Shown: positions 26,388 to 34,677, counted from the stretch's first letter. The stretch is 64,000 nt of DNA from Microbispora amethystogenes (GCF_016863015.1 NZ_BOOB01000049.1:1-64000); one strand, 5' to 3'. Made by a program: numbers and translations. The notes: generated by a model not told the origin, from the letters alone.

Positions 26388-27512
26388 TCAGGACGACGGC
26401 TTCGCGCCGGCCAGGTAGCGCCGCTCGATGGTCGCGACGAGCTCCTCCAGGCGGTCGTAGGCGGGCGGCTCGACCACGTCGACCAGGCTCGCGGGGATCG
26501 GCGCCTTCGCCTTGGCCACCAGGTCCGCGAACACCTGGGGATCGGCGGTGCGGAAGCCGTACCTCGCGGCGAGCCGGGCGAACTCCGGGTCCTCCTGCAG
26601 CAGCCGCCCGACCTCGGCCGCCCGGGCCGTGAGCGGGACGAGTGTGTGCTTGCTCAGCACGGTCGGCGCGGGGTAGAGCAGCCGCATGCCGGGCCGGACG
26701 GCCCCGCCGCCCGCGAACAGCCGCGCGGCGTACTGCGCCTCGTAGATCACCACCATCGGGGTCTTGCCGATCCCCAGCGCGAGATAGTCCTCGAAGGGCG
26801 CCTCGGTGCTGGACTCGGAGTAGCCCTGGTCGAGGAAGAGCGGCGCGATCTTCGCCGCCGCGGCGGTGACCTGTTCCCGCGAGCTCACGACGTCGTCGCC
26901 GTTGGCCACGTAGCTGGTCGCCGCGAGATACATGGCGGCGGAGTTCGACGTGCGGACGTCGGTGGTGGTCAGCAGGACCCGTTTGCGCGCCCGGTAGGCG
27001 GTGTTGCCGGGCAGCGCGTCCCAGCGGGTGCCCCGGGCGACGAGGTCGAGGAACCGCCGCAGGTCGAGGACCTGGTAGCCCGCGCCCGAGTCGCGGACCA
27101 CCCCCGCCTTCGCCAGCACGTCCACGATCGGCTGGAACGTCGCGACCGCCATCGGCGAGTAGAACGGCGAGTAGGTCCGGGTGATCTTGCGCGCCTGCCG
27201 GATCTTCTCCGCCGCCGGGACGCTGGAGGGAAAGGCGAAGTCGTACGGACGCAGGTCGACCGTGGAGGCGATCTCGCGGGATCCGGCGGTGTCGACCTCG
27301 ACCCGCAGCCCGTGCCGGGCGAACGCCGCCCTGACCGCGGGGTCGTCGAAGAAGGGTTTCTTCTCCGAGCCGATGACGCCGCGGACCGTCGTGAGCGCCC
27401 CCTGCCCATCACCCTTCCCGCCACCGTCGCCCCGGTCGTTGCCGAGCACGAGGGCGAGGACGACGGCCGCACCCAGCAGCAACGCCAGCCCGATCCCGAT
27501 CCACCGCTTCAT
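26388..27512 (-). CDS. Membrane-anchored substrate-binding-like protein of the TelA module
   Basis: The 374 residues begin with one transmembrane anchor (WIGIGLALLLGAAVVLALVL, residues 4-23). The remainder is a type-2 binding-protein-like fold: VEVDTAGSREI, FAFPSSVPAAEKI, LTTTDVRTSNSAAMYLA and MVVIYEAQYA. It lacks a lipobox. Distant likeness to the binding part of the vWA lipoprotein two genes on suggests that the pair sense related ligands. It heads the operon; ATG 27512 is the natural start. A ligand such as an oxyanion fits the TelA link but is not shown by sequence. Confidence 0.75.
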   Translation of the reverse strand: MKRWIGIGLALLLGAAVVLALVLGNDRGDGGGKGDGQGALTTVRGVIGSEKKPFFDDPAVRAAFARHGLRVEVDTAGSREIASTVDLRPYDFAFPSSVPAAEKIRQARKITRTYSPFYSPMAVATFQPIVDVLAKAGVVRDSGAGYQVLDLRRFLDLVARGTRWDALPGNTAYRARKRVLLTTTDVRTSNSAAMYLAATSYVANGDDVVSSREQVTAAAAKIAPLFLDQGYSESSTEAPFEDYLALGIGKTPMVVIYEAQYAARLFAGGGAVRPGMRLLYPAPTVLSKHTLVPLTARAAEVGRLLQEDPEFARLAARYGFRTADPQVFADLVAKAKAPIPASLVDVVEPPAYDRLEELVATIERRYLAGAKPSS

Positions 27513-27736
27513 TCCCGGCTTCCTTCGCCCCGTGGCCCTGATCCCCGTACCCGAATTATGGGAGACAAGGGAAATTCACGAGCGAAAGGAAAGGGGTATC
27601 GCGCGAAATTCGGTGCATGTTCACGACGAATTCATCGACGCGACGATCGGGGCCTCTTCGGCCTGAATGTCGTCGTACCGAAAAAGGGGCAAAGCGCTAT
27701 TTGATGGACAAGCTGGATCGGGCGCCGGTGTCCCGC

Positions 27737-27790
27737 GTCGGACTGCCCGGCCCTGTCGGACTGCCTGGCCCTGTCGGACTGCCCGGCCCT
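27737..27790. repeat. 18-bp unit repeated three times
   Basis: GTCGGACTGCCCGGCCCT occurs at 27737-27754, 27755-27772 (one change) and 27773-27790. The last copy supplies the left arm of the efeB terminator hairpin, so the outer copies look like duplicated terminator arms. Confidence 0.85.
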
Positions 27791-27801
27791 GAGGGCCGGG
27801 C
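27781..27801. terminator. Terminator of efeUOB
   Basis: A perfect 9-bp stem, GCCCGGCCC with GGGCCGGGC, has the loop TGA. It lies 11 bp after the efeB stop in the direction of transcription. No U-tract. Confidence 0.75.
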
Positions 27802-27812
27802 GCGACCCGCGC

Positions 27813-29063
27813 TCAGGCGAACAGCGTGCGGCCCCAGTAGTCGCCGCCGTCGATCACCCCGGGCGGGCAGGCGAACAGGCCGCTGGAGACGTGCTTGATG
27901 TACTCGTTCAGCGCGTCCTTCTGCGCCAGCATGCGCTGGATCGGCACGAACTGCTTGTGGGGGTCGCGCTGGTAGGCGATGAAGAACAGGCCCGCGTCGA
28001 GCCGCCCGAGGCCGTCGGAGCCGTCCACGAAGTTGTAGCCGCGCCGCAGCAGCCGCGCGCCGCCGTGCGCGTCGGGGTGCGCGAGCCGTACGTGCGCGTT
28101 GCCGGCGATGGCCGGCTGCCCGTCCGGGCCCTTGGCGGCGAAGTCCGGCGCGTCGAACTCCTCCTTGCCGGTGAGCGGCGCGCCCTTCCCCTTGTCCCGG
28201 CCGAAGATGGCCTCCTGCTCGGCCAGCGGGGCGCGGTCCCAGGTCTCGATGTGCATCCTGATCTTGCGGGTGACGAGGTAGGAGCCGCCGTCCATCCAGG
28301 CCGGGCCGTCGCCGGGCGCGGCCCACAGGTGGTCGCGCAGCATGGAGGTGTCCTCCAGCTTGAGGTTGTTGGTGCCGTCCTTGAAGCCCATCAGGTTGCG
28401 CGGCGTCGCCTGCGCCCGGGAGGTGGACGAGGTGCGGCCGAAGCCGAGCTGCGAGTAGCGCACGGAGACCTTGCCGAAGCCGATGCGCGCGAGGTTGCGG
28501 ATCGCGTGCACCGCCACCTGCGGGTCGTGCGCGCACGCCTGCACGCAGATGTCCCCGCCGGAGATCTGGGGCTGGAGGTCCTCACCCGGGAAGGCGGGCA
28601 GGTCGGCCAGCGCGGGCGGCCTGCGGTCGGCGAGGCCGAACCGGTCGTCGAACAGCGAGGGGCCGAAGCCGACGGTCAGGGTCAGGCCGGACGCGGGCAG
28701 GCCGAGGGCCTCGCCGGTGTCGTCCGGCGGCGCCTCCGGCGCGCCGCCCACCGCGCCGAAGGTTCCGGCGTCCCTGCCCTGGGTCATCCGGGCCGCGGCC
28801 GCCGTCCACTCCTGGAGCAGCTCCACCAGTTCGCCCCGGTCCTTCGTGATCACGTCGAAGGCCACGAAGTGGAGCCGGTCCTGGGCGGGGGTGGTGATGC
28901 CGGCCTGGTGGGCGCCGTAGAAGAGAACGGCGTCGGAGGTGGCGGAGGCGAGCGCGACCGGCTGCTCCGCGAGGGACCGGGTGGCGAGCGCGCCCGCTCC
29001 GACGGCGGCCACCCCCGCCGCGCCGAGGCCGAACAGCCGCCTGCGGCTCAAGCCCTCGCTCAC
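27813..29063 (-). CDS. efeB: Dye-decolourising heme peroxidase, iron uptake component
   Basis: EfeB is an exported DyP-type heme peroxidase that works with EfeU and EfeO in ferrous iron uptake or iron release from heme. The 416 residues start with a Tat signal (SRRRLFGLG, then a long Ala/Gly/Val segment). The DyP hallmark GFKDGTNN (about 222) supplies the distal Asp, and the proximal heme His lies in the RLAHPDAHGG region. GTG 29063 follows GGAGGAGG. It is the third gene of efeUOB, 79 bp after efeO. Confidence 0.95.
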   Translation of the reverse strand: MSEGLSRRRLFGLGAAGVAAVGAGALATRSLAEQPVALASATSDAVLFYGAHQAGITTPAQDRLHFVAFDVITKDRGELVELLQEWTAAAARMTQGRDAGTFGAVGGAPEAPPDDTGEALGLPASGLTLTVGFGPSLFDDRFGLADRRPPALADLPAFPGEDLQPQISGGDICVQACAHDPQVAVHAIRNLARIGFGKVSVRYSQLGFGRTSSTSRAQATPRNLMGFKDGTNNLKLEDTSMLRDHLWAAPGDGPAWMDGGSYLVTRKIRMHIETWDRAPLAEQEAIFGRDKGKGAPLTGKEEFDAPDFAAKGPDGQPAIAGNAHVRLAHPDAHGGARLLRRGYNFVDGSDGLGRLDAGLFFIAYQRDPHKQFVPIQRMLAQKDALNEYIKHVSSGLFACPPGVIDGGDYWGRTLFA

Positions 29064-29142
29064 GATGCCTCCTCCACCTCGAACATGGTGCGTCCCCTCG
29101 TCGCGGTGCCTTCCGGACTGCCTTCCGCGCCGCCTCGCGGGC

Positions 29143-30285
29143 TCACTTGACCACCACCGCCGCGACCCTGCTGATCGGCTCGGCCAGCGCGTTGATCGCG
29201 TCGGACAGCGCCCGCAGGTCGTCCTTGGACAGCTCGGTGTGCAGCTTCCACCCGTCGCCGTCGCGGTGCCGGCCGAGGGCCGCCTCCGCGTCGGCGAACT
29301 TCGCGTCGAGCGTCTTGACCAGATCGGCGTCGCGCTCCTCCAGGACCGGGCGCAGCGCCTGTACGGCCGCCTTCGAGCCCTGCAGGTTCGCGTCGAAGTC
29401 CCACAGGTCGGTGTGCGAGTAGCGGTCCTCCTCGCCGGTGATCTTGCCGGTGGCGACCTCGTCCAGCAGCCCCTTGGCGCCGTTGGCGAGCTGCACGGGG
29501 GAGAGGTCGACCGTCGCGGACTTCGTCACGATCGTGTTCACGTCGGTCATCAGCTTGTCGGCGATCGGGCCGTCGCCGCCGACGTCCTTCTTGACCCACA
29601 GGTCCTTCTCGATGCGGTGGAAGCCGGTCCACTCCTCGCCGTCCGGGACGTCGTTCTCCCGCGCGTCGATGGCCGGGTCGAGGTCGCCGAAGACCTCGGC
29701 GACGGGCTCGATCCGCTCCCAGTAGGTGCGGGCGACCGGGTAGAGCTTCTTGGCGGCGGCCACGTCGCCGGCCTTGACCGCCTCGGTGAACTCCCTGGTC
29801 TTGTCGAGCAGCGTGTCGGACTGGCTCTTGATGTAGCGCTTGTAGCTGGCCACGGCCTCGGCGAGCCCGGCGTCGCCGCTCAGCGGCTTGTGCTCGCCGC
29901 TGACCTTGAGCGGGCCGCGGATGCCCTTGCCGGTCATCCCGGGCTTGCAGGCGGTCTCGTACATGCCGGCGGGAAGCTCCATCACGACCTCGCGGGTCAG
30001 GCCGGGCACGATGTTCTCCACCTCGCCCATCACCCGGTCGCCCGGCGCGTACACGTAGAACTCGGTGACCTTCGTGCCGCTGTTGGTGATGGCGAAGGTC
30101 GAGGTGCCGGCCGCGAGGTCGGACTTCGCCACCTTGCACTCGGTGTCGGTGGCGGCCACGGCGATCGCGCCGGAGCCCGCCGCGGTCGCCTCGGTGTCGG
30201 CACCGGAGCCGGAGCCGGAGGACGAGCACGCGGTGAGGCCTGCCAGGGCCATGGTCACGACGGCGAGGACGGTGGGGGTGCGCAT
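29143..30285 (-). CDS. efeO: Periplasmic-type iron-binding protein EfeO
   Basis: The 380-residue lipoprotein (MALAGLTACSSS lipobox) has an N-terminal cupredoxin domain (DTECKV, FYVYAPGDRV, ACKPGM) and a C-terminal M75 helical domain with the metal motif HRIEKD (HxxE). It captures iron and hands it to the EfeU channel. ATG 30285 has GGAGT 8 nt before it. A GTG at 30303 overlapping the efeU stop (GTGA) would add six residues and cannot be ruled out. Second gene of efeUOB. Confidence 0.95.
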   Translation of the reverse strand: MRTPTVLAVVTMALAGLTACSSSGSGSGADTEATAAGSGAIAVAATDTECKVAKSDLAAGTSTFAITNSGTKVTEFYVYAPGDRVMGEVENIVPGLTREVVMELPAGMYETACKPGMTGKGIRGPLKVSGEHKPLSGDAGLAEAVASYKRYIKSQSDTLLDKTREFTEAVKAGDVAAAKKLYPVARTYWERIEPVAEVFGDLDPAIDARENDVPDGEEWTGFHRIEKDLWVKKDVGGDGPIADKLMTDVNTIVTKSATVDLSPVQLANGAKGLLDEVATGKITGEEDRYSHTDLWDFDANLQGSKAAVQALRPVLEERDADLVKTLDAKFADAEAALGRHRDGDGWKLHTELSKDDLRALSDAINALAEPISRVAAVVVK

Positions 30286-30299
30286 CGGGTGGACTCCGG

Positions 30300-31160
30300 T
30301 CACGAAGCGGGCTGGGGAGACTGGGGCTGCTGAGACTGGGGGGCGGTGCCGGTGGGCGCCTTGGCCGAGGGCCGCCGCAGGAACAGCACGAGCACGGGCA
30401 CGGCGTAGGCGACCCAGGCGGCGGTCTCCAGCACGCTGGGCTGGGCCGTGATGTTGAACATGCCGCTCAGCAGCGTCGAGTACCAGGCGCCGGGGTCGAG
30501 CACGCCGCTGATGTCGAAGGCGTACGTGCTCAGGCCGGGCAGCAGGCCCGACTCCTGCAGGTCGTGCACGCCGTACTTGAAGATCCCGGCGGCGACCAGG
30601 ATCAGCAGCAGGCCGGTCCAGGTGAAGAACTTGGTGAGGTTGATCCGCACCGCGCTGCGGTACAGCCCGTAGCCCAGCGCGACGGAGGTGAGCAGGCCGA
30701 GCGTGATGCCGGTGAGCGGGCTCGCGCTGGTGGTCGCGCCCTGGACGGCGGCGAACCACAGCAGGGCGGTCTCCAGCCCCTCGCGGGCGACCGACAGGAA
30801 GGCCACCACGACCACGGCCACGGACCCGAGCTGCAAGGCGTCGCTGAGCTTCTCGCGCAGGTCGCCCGACATCCGGCGGGCCGCCGTACGCATCCAGAAG
30901 ATCATGAAGGTGACGAAGACGGTCGCGGCCAGGGAGGCGAAGGCGTCGAACATCTCGTGCTGCCGGGAGCCGAGGTTGGCCGCGGTGAACGTGAGCAACG
31001 CCCCGAACGCCACGGAGAGCGCGACGGCGGCTCCGACACCGGCCCAGACCAGCGGCAGGCGGTCACCCCTGCCGCTCTTCACGAGGAAGGCCACCAGGAT
31101 GGAGACGACCAGGGTCGCCTCCAGGCCCTCGCGAAGGCCGATGAGGTAACTCGCGAACAC
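30300..31160 (-). CDS. efeU: FTR1-family iron permease EfeU
   Basis: EfeU is the membrane channel of the elemental-iron uptake system. The 286 residues contain about seven transmembrane helices and both REGLE iron motifs (REGLEA near residue 10 and REGLET near 127). The C-terminal tail is Gln/Pro/Ser-rich. GTG 31160 follows GGAGGGCGAC. Two adjacent IdeR/DtxR-type boxes lie 16-54 bp upstream, so repression by iron is expected. First gene of efeUOB. Confidence 0.96.
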   Translation of the reverse strand: MFASYLIGLREGLEATLVVSILVAFLVKSGRGDRLPLVWAGVGAAVALSVAFGALLTFTAANLGSRQHEMFDAFASLAATVFVTFMIFWMRTAARRMSGDLREKLSDALQLGSVAVVVVAFLSVAREGLETALLWFAAVQGATTSASPLTGITLGLLTSVALGYGLYRSAVRINLTKFFTWTGLLLILVAAGIFKYGVHDLQESGLLPGLSTYAFDISGVLDPGAWYSTLLSGMFNITAQPSVLETAAWVAYAVPVLVLFLRRPSAKAPTGTAPQSQQPQSPQPAS

Positions 31161-31175
31161 GTCGCCCTCCGGATA

Positions 31176-31194
31176 GTCGGTAAGCCTTACCTAA
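31176..31194 (-). promoter_or_regulatory. IdeR/DtxR-type iron box 1
   Basis: Read on the minus strand, TTAGGTAAGGCTTACCGAC matches the 19-bp IdeR consensus (TTAGGTTAGGCTAACCTAA) at 15 of 19 positions by hand count. It lies 16 bp before the efeU start. Confidence 0.82.
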
Positions 31195-31195
31195 C

Positions 31196-31214
31196 TTAGG
31201 TCAGGTTCACCTTA
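31196..31214 (+). promoter_or_regulatory. IdeR/DtxR-type iron box 2
   Basis: Read on the plus strand, TTAGGTCAGGTTCACCTTA matches the same consensus at 15 of 19 positions. Only one base separates it from box 1, so two repressor dimers could load side by side. Confidence 0.8.
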
Positions 31215-31338
31215 CCGACAAGACCACGATGCCGAGTAACCGGGTAGGGTCTTTGTCACCTCGCGGGACCGTTGGGGCAGGTGAGCGCGGCGCTGCCACA
31301 CCGTGGTCCGCCTCCCTCCCGCTGCCGGGCGGGCGGCG

Positions 31339-31359
31339 TAGGTCTCGGTTGGCGACCTA
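31339..31359. promoter_or_regulatory. 6-9-6 inverted repeat before the lipoprotein gene
   Basis: TAGGTC and GACCTA flank a 9-bp spacer, ending 14 bp before a TTGACA (31374-31379) that may be the -35 of the lipoprotein gene. A second short palindrome, GGCCTG-CCGA-CAGGCC, follows at 31381-31396 between that -35 and the start. Both are operator candidates. Confidence 0.45.
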
Positions 31360-31400
31360 TGTCCTGAATCGCGTTGACAGGGCCTGCCGACAGGCCGACA

Positions 31401-32378
31401 GTGTCTCGGGTGATCTTCCCTCGGACCTTCACACGCCCCGTTCCCGGCGTCGTCGCGGCGCTGGCCGCGACCTGCGCGCTCGCCGCCTGTACGGCGCAGC
31501 CCGGCGGAACGGGCGGGAACGCCTCCGGTGACACGGCGGGGACGTCGGCCGCCGCCTCCTCCACGGAACCGGCGGCGATGACCCCGGAGGCGTACCGGAG
31601 CGCGCTCGCCGCCGCCCGCCGCCCCGCGGGCACGGCCCTCGCCGCCATCGTCAAGGCGCGGACCTTCAAGTCGCTCCACCAGCGCATCGGGCGGGCGGAG
31701 AGCGCACTGGAGTCCGCCGTGGCGCGGCTCGGGGCTCTGCGGCCCCCCGGGGACGTCGCCCCCGAGCACGCCGACTACGTGGCGGCGCTGCGCGCCCTCA
31801 ACGGCAGGCTCGGCGCGCTGGACGAGGACGTCTCGTCGCACGCGTTGTGCAACGGCACGGCCGTGCTGGCGAAACTGGGCGCGTCGGGAGACTTCAAAAG
31901 CTTCCGGGCGTCCGCCGACGACCTGGCGAAGGCCGGCGACTACCCGGTGGTCCCGCTCAAGCCGCCCGCCCGGCACACCCGCCGCCTCGGCAACGGCACG
32001 GTGCTGCTGTCGGCGATCCGCGGCGGCCGGGGCGCCCTGACCGTGAAGAACGGCGGATCGCACGACGGCGTCGTCACCCTCGTGCGCGGCGGGCGGAAGG
32101 CGGTCAGCGTCTACGTGCGCAAGGGGGCGAACGCGAAGCTCGCGAACGTCAAGGACGGGACCTACCGCGTCTACTTCACCACCGGGGCCGACTACGACAG
32201 GGGCGCCCGCGCGTTCACCAGAGACTGCGGCTTCTCCAAGTTCGACGATCCGCTGCGCTTCCGCACCGTCTACTCGGCGGGCCGGGTGAGCTGGGACAAC
32301 TGGACCCTCACCCTCAACACCGTGTTCGGCGGGAACGCCAGCACGAGCGACGTCGACCCCGACGCGTTCCCCGTCTGA
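31401..32378 (+). CDS. Putative lipoprotein of unknown function
   Basis: The 325-residue protein starts with a lipoprotein signal ending LAACTAQPGG (Cys about 30), followed by a low-complexity Gly/Thr/Ser/Ala linker. Then comes a helical region (about 55-165, AESALESAVARLGALRPP) and a beta-rich C-terminal region ending GGNASTSDVDPDAFPV. No known family was recognised. The start is uncertain: GTG 31401, GTG 31410 and TTG 31374 are in frame. TTG 31374 overlaps a TTGACA that is better read as a -35 box. It is divergent from efeU, but the iron boxes are nearly 200 bp away. Confidence 0.72.
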   Translation: MSRVIFPRTFTRPVPGVVAALAATCALAACTAQPGGTGGNASGDTAGTSAAASSTEPAAMTPEAYRSALAAARRPAGTALAAIVKARTFKSLHQRIGRAESALESAVARLGALRPPGDVAPEHADYVAALRALNGRLGALDEDVSSHALCNGTAVLAKLGASGDFKSFRASADDLAKAGDYPVVPLKPPARHTRRLGNGTVLLSAIRGGRGALTVKNGGSHDGVVTLVRGGRKAVSVYVRKGANAKLANVKDGTYRVYFTTGADYDRGARAFTRDCGFSKFDDPLRFRTVYSAGRVSWDNWTLTLNTVFGGNASTSDVDPDAFPV

Positions 32379-32459
32379 CCGCACGGAGGACATGAACGAG
32401 GACATGAAGGAGGCCGCGACCCGTGACCGGGCCGCGGCCTCCTTCGCGACGGGTGGCGC

Positions 32460-32732
32460 TCAGCTCGAGAACAGCATGCCGACCCAGCTGTTGCGCCGGT
32501 GGCCGTAGTGGCCCCCATGGTGGCCTCCGTGGTGGCCGCCGCCCCAGGCGGGGCCGCCGTGCGCCGGCGGCGGGGGAGCGTAGGTCTGCTGGGCCCACTG
32601 GGCCTCCATGTTCGTCAGCGTCTCCAGCTCGCCGTAGTCGAGGAAGATGCCGCGGCAGTTGTCACACTGCTCGATGTGGACCCCGTTGCGGTCGAACGTC
32701 CGCATCCGGCCACGGCACTTGGGGCACTGCAT
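32460..32732 (-). CDS. TFIIB-type zinc-ribbon protein with His-rich tail
   Basis: The 90-residue protein has one zinc ribbon (Cys3, Cys6, Cys23, Cys26; MQCPKCRGRM and EQCDNCRGIFLDYGELE), the zf-TFIIB family form. A flexible Pro linker follows, then a tail at 65-80 in which Gly and His alternate (GGGHHGGHHGGHYGHRR). The tail could bind nickel, zinc or copper. ATG 32732 has GGGAGAG upstream. It lies 18 bp after the kinase gene on the same strand. The function of such small ribbons is unknown. Confidence 0.9.
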   Translation of the reverse strand: MQCPKCRGRMRTFDRNGVHIEQCDNCRGIFLDYGELETLTNMEAQWAQQTYAPPPPAHGGPAWGGGHHGGHHGGHYGHRRNSWVGMLFSS

Positions 32733-32750
32733 GTACGAACTCTCCCTCTG

Positions 32751-33614
32751 TCAGGTCCCGGCACGGGTGGCCGCGACGATCCTCCCGCAGGCGGACACCA
32801 GTGCCTCGGCGGCGTCGTCGGGTGGTTCCCCGGCTCTCGCCCCCGCGGCCACCGCCGTCGCGGCCAGCTGAACGGTCAACGCCCGGGCGGGCGCGTCGAG
32901 TTCCCGCCACGGGTCGTCCGCGGAGACCGCGGTTCCGCCCGCCGCGAGGTAGGCGGTGAGCAGCCGCTCCCAGTCGTCCGGGGCGAGCAGCCCGGCGGCG
33001 AACCAGGCGGCGGGACGGGCCAGGTCCCAGGCCGGGTCGCCCGGACCGAGATCGTCGGGGTCGATCAGCAGCCAGCCGCCGCCGTGCCGGACGATCTGGC
33101 CGAGGTGCCAGTCGCCGTGCGTCAGCGCGCCGCCCTCCCGAGCCGGCGGCAGCGTCGCGTACGCCTCCAGGATCGGCGCCGCGACGGGGGCGGGAACGCC
33201 CGCCGGCGCCAGGTCGGCCATGGCCCGCGGCAGCCGCGACGGCCCCCCGGCGGGCGGCAGGCCCGCGGGGACCGGCCGGGCGTGCAGCCGCGCGAGCAGC
33301 CGGCCGCCCTCCTCCCACGGCGTCGCCCCCGCCTCCACGTCGTCCATGGTCAGCGGCTCACCGGCGGGCCAGATCGTGACCAGGCGGCCGTCCAGCCGTT
33401 CGAGGCCGAGTGGGGCCAGCATCACGCCGTCGAGCGCGCGGGCCGCGTCGAGCCGGGCGCGCAGGGACTCCTCGTCGGTGCCGGGCGGGTGCGCCTTGAC
33501 GACCACGTCGCCGGCCCGGACCACGAGCACCTTGGTCCGCTTCAGCACCGTCACCGGCCCGTCATGTCCCGCCAGACGGGCCAGGTCGCCGGCCTGTAAG
33601 CGATGATCGTCCAC
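32751..33614 (-). CDS. APH-family phosphotransferase
   Basis: This 287-residue kinase-fold protein has the loop LTHGDWHLGQIV and the metal site IDPDDLGPGD, as in aminoglycoside phosphotransferase/choline-kinase relatives. It is shorter than classic APH enzymes and its substrate is unknown. GTG 33614 was chosen because TAGGGT (minus strand, 33627-33622) lies exactly 7 nt before it, giving a leaderless start. A GTG at 33623 would lie within that promoter element. It is divergent from the luciferase-like gene with only 23 bp between starts. Confidence 0.82.
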   Translation of the reverse strand: MDDHRLQAGDLARLAGHDGPVTVLKRTKVLVVRAGDVVVKAHPPGTDEESLRARLDAARALDGVMLAPLGLERLDGRLVTIWPAGEPLTMDDVEAGATPWEEGGRLLARLHARPVPAGLPPAGGPSRLPRAMADLAPAGVPAPVAAPILEAYATLPPAREGGALTHGDWHLGQIVRHGGGWLLIDPDDLGPGDPAWDLARPAAWFAAGLLAPDDWERLLTAYLAAGGTAVSADDPWRELDAPARALTVQLAATAVAAGARAGEPPDDAAEALVSACGRIVAATRAGT

Positions 33615-33621
33615 GGCGGAC

Positions 33622-33631
33622 ACCCTAGTGT
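33622..33631. promoter_or_regulatory. Overlapping divergent -10 elements
   Basis: Plus-strand TAGTGT (33626-33631) lies 6 nt before ATG 33638, and minus-strand TAGGGT (33627-33622) lies 7 nt before GTG 33614. The two hexamers share the same TA pair, so only one polymerase can use the site at a time. Confidence 0.65.
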
Positions 33632-33637
33632 GCGGGT

Positions 33638-34528
33638 ATGAGGATTGGATTTGCCGTGCCGGTGTCGGGCTCGTGGGCGACGCCGGAGAACATGAGGCGG
33701 ATCGCCCGCCGCGCCGACGAGCTCGGCTACCACGGGGTGTGGGCGTTCCAGCGGCTGCTCTATCCCGAGGGCCACGCGATGGGGCCCGTCTACCGGAGCG
33801 TGCAGGACCCGGTCGTCGCGCTCGCGTACCTGGCGGGGATCACCGAGCGGGTACGGCTCGGCGTGGCCGTGCTCAACCTGCCGTTCGTCAGCCCGGTGCT
33901 GCTGGCCAAGCAGCTCTCCACCCTGCAGCAGGTGTCCGGCGGCAGGCTCGACGTGGGCCTCGGGCTGGGCTGGCTGCCGGAGGAGTTCACCGCGTCCGGC
34001 GTGCCGATGGAGCGGCGGGGCAGGCGCGCGGAGGAGTACGTCGGCCTGCTGCGGCGGCTGTGGACCGAGGACGTCGTCGAGCACAGGGGCGAGTTCTACG
34101 AGGTGCCGCGCTCCCACCAGGACCCCCGGCCCGCCACGCCGCCGCCCGTCCTGCTGGGCGGCACCGCGCGGGTCGCGCTGGAGCGCGCCGGGCGGATCGC
34201 CGACGGCTGGATCAGCTCCAGCCGCGCCGACCTCGGCACCATCGACCAGCAGATCGCCATCGTGAAGGAGGCGGCCCGGGAGGCCGGGCGCGACCCGGAC
34301 GCGCTGCGGTTCGTCGTACGCGGCGTCACCCGCGTCCGACCGGCGGACGAGGGCCCGCTGACCGGGCCGTACGACAAGATCCGGCGGGACGTCGAGGAGC
34401 TCGCGGCCAGGGGGGTGACCGAGGTGTTCCACGACCTCAACTTCGACCCCGAGATCGGCAACCCCGAGGCCGACCCCGGAGAGTCCCTGCGCCGTGCCGA
34501 GGAGGCCCTCGACGCCCTCGCCCCGTAG
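33638..34528 (+). CDS. Luciferase-like (LLM) F420-dependent oxidoreductase
   Basis: The 296-residue protein is a luciferase-like TIM barrel: RIGFAVPVSG at the N-terminus, SGGRLDVGLGLGWLPEEF (cofactor region, about 98-115) and PPPVLLGGTA. Such actinobacterial enzymes mostly use F420, but FMN use cannot be excluded. Soluble, cytoplasmic. The start ATG 33638 has a -10-like TAGTGT 6 nt upstream and no ribosome site. It lies next to a degenerate sigma/membrane-protein scar. Substrate unknown. Confidence 0.9.
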   Translation: MRIGFAVPVSGSWATPENMRRIARRADELGYHGVWAFQRLLYPEGHAMGPVYRSVQDPVVALAYLAGITERVRLGVAVLNLPFVSPVLLAKQLSTLQQVSGGRLDVGLGLGWLPEEFTASGVPMERRGRRAEEYVGLLRRLWTEDVVEHRGEFYEVPRSHQDPRPATPPPVLLGGTARVALERAGRIADGWISSSRADLGTIDQQIAIVKEAAREAGRDPDALRFVVRGVTRVRPADEGPLTGPYDKIRRDVEELAARGVTEVFHDLNFDPEIGNPEADPGESLRRAEEALDALAP

Positions 34529-34611
34529 CGGGCGCCGCTCGGGGCGGGTGAACCTTTCCGCCTTGAATGCCGACTGTCTCTGTGACGTGTGGCGCGAGAC
34601 AGGTGGGTGCG

Positions 34612-34677
34612 GTGAGCGGCGACGGGCTGCTGGTGGTGCGCTGCCAGCTCGGGGAGCGAGAAGCCTTCCGGGAGCAT
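34612..34677 (+). pseudogene. N-terminal remnant of an ECF sigma factor
   Basis: GTG 34612, with AGGTGGG before it, opens a reading frame whose first 19 residues, SGDGLLVVRCQLGEREAF, match the start of region 2 of ECF sigma factors. After REAFRE the likeness stops and the frame runs into unrelated sequence. The rest of sigma-2 and all of sigma-4 are missing. It appears cut off by a deletion that joined it to the membrane-protein gene following in another frame. Confidence 0.6.

Larger units (their letters stand above)
27513..27812. other. Intergenic stretch between the TelA module and efeB
   Basis: Three hundred bases of lower GC that must contain the promoter of the TelA module (minus strand, towards 27512). 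I see no convincing -35/-10 pair. The half next to efeB holds an 18-bp triplicate repeat and the efeB terminator, described separately. Confidence 0.5.

Noticed and set aside
27697..28536. Collagen-like GPGSPT-repeat protein
   Set aside because: The repeat arises only from reading the 18-bp tandem DNA repeat in a frame that continues antisense-shifted through efeB; not a gene.
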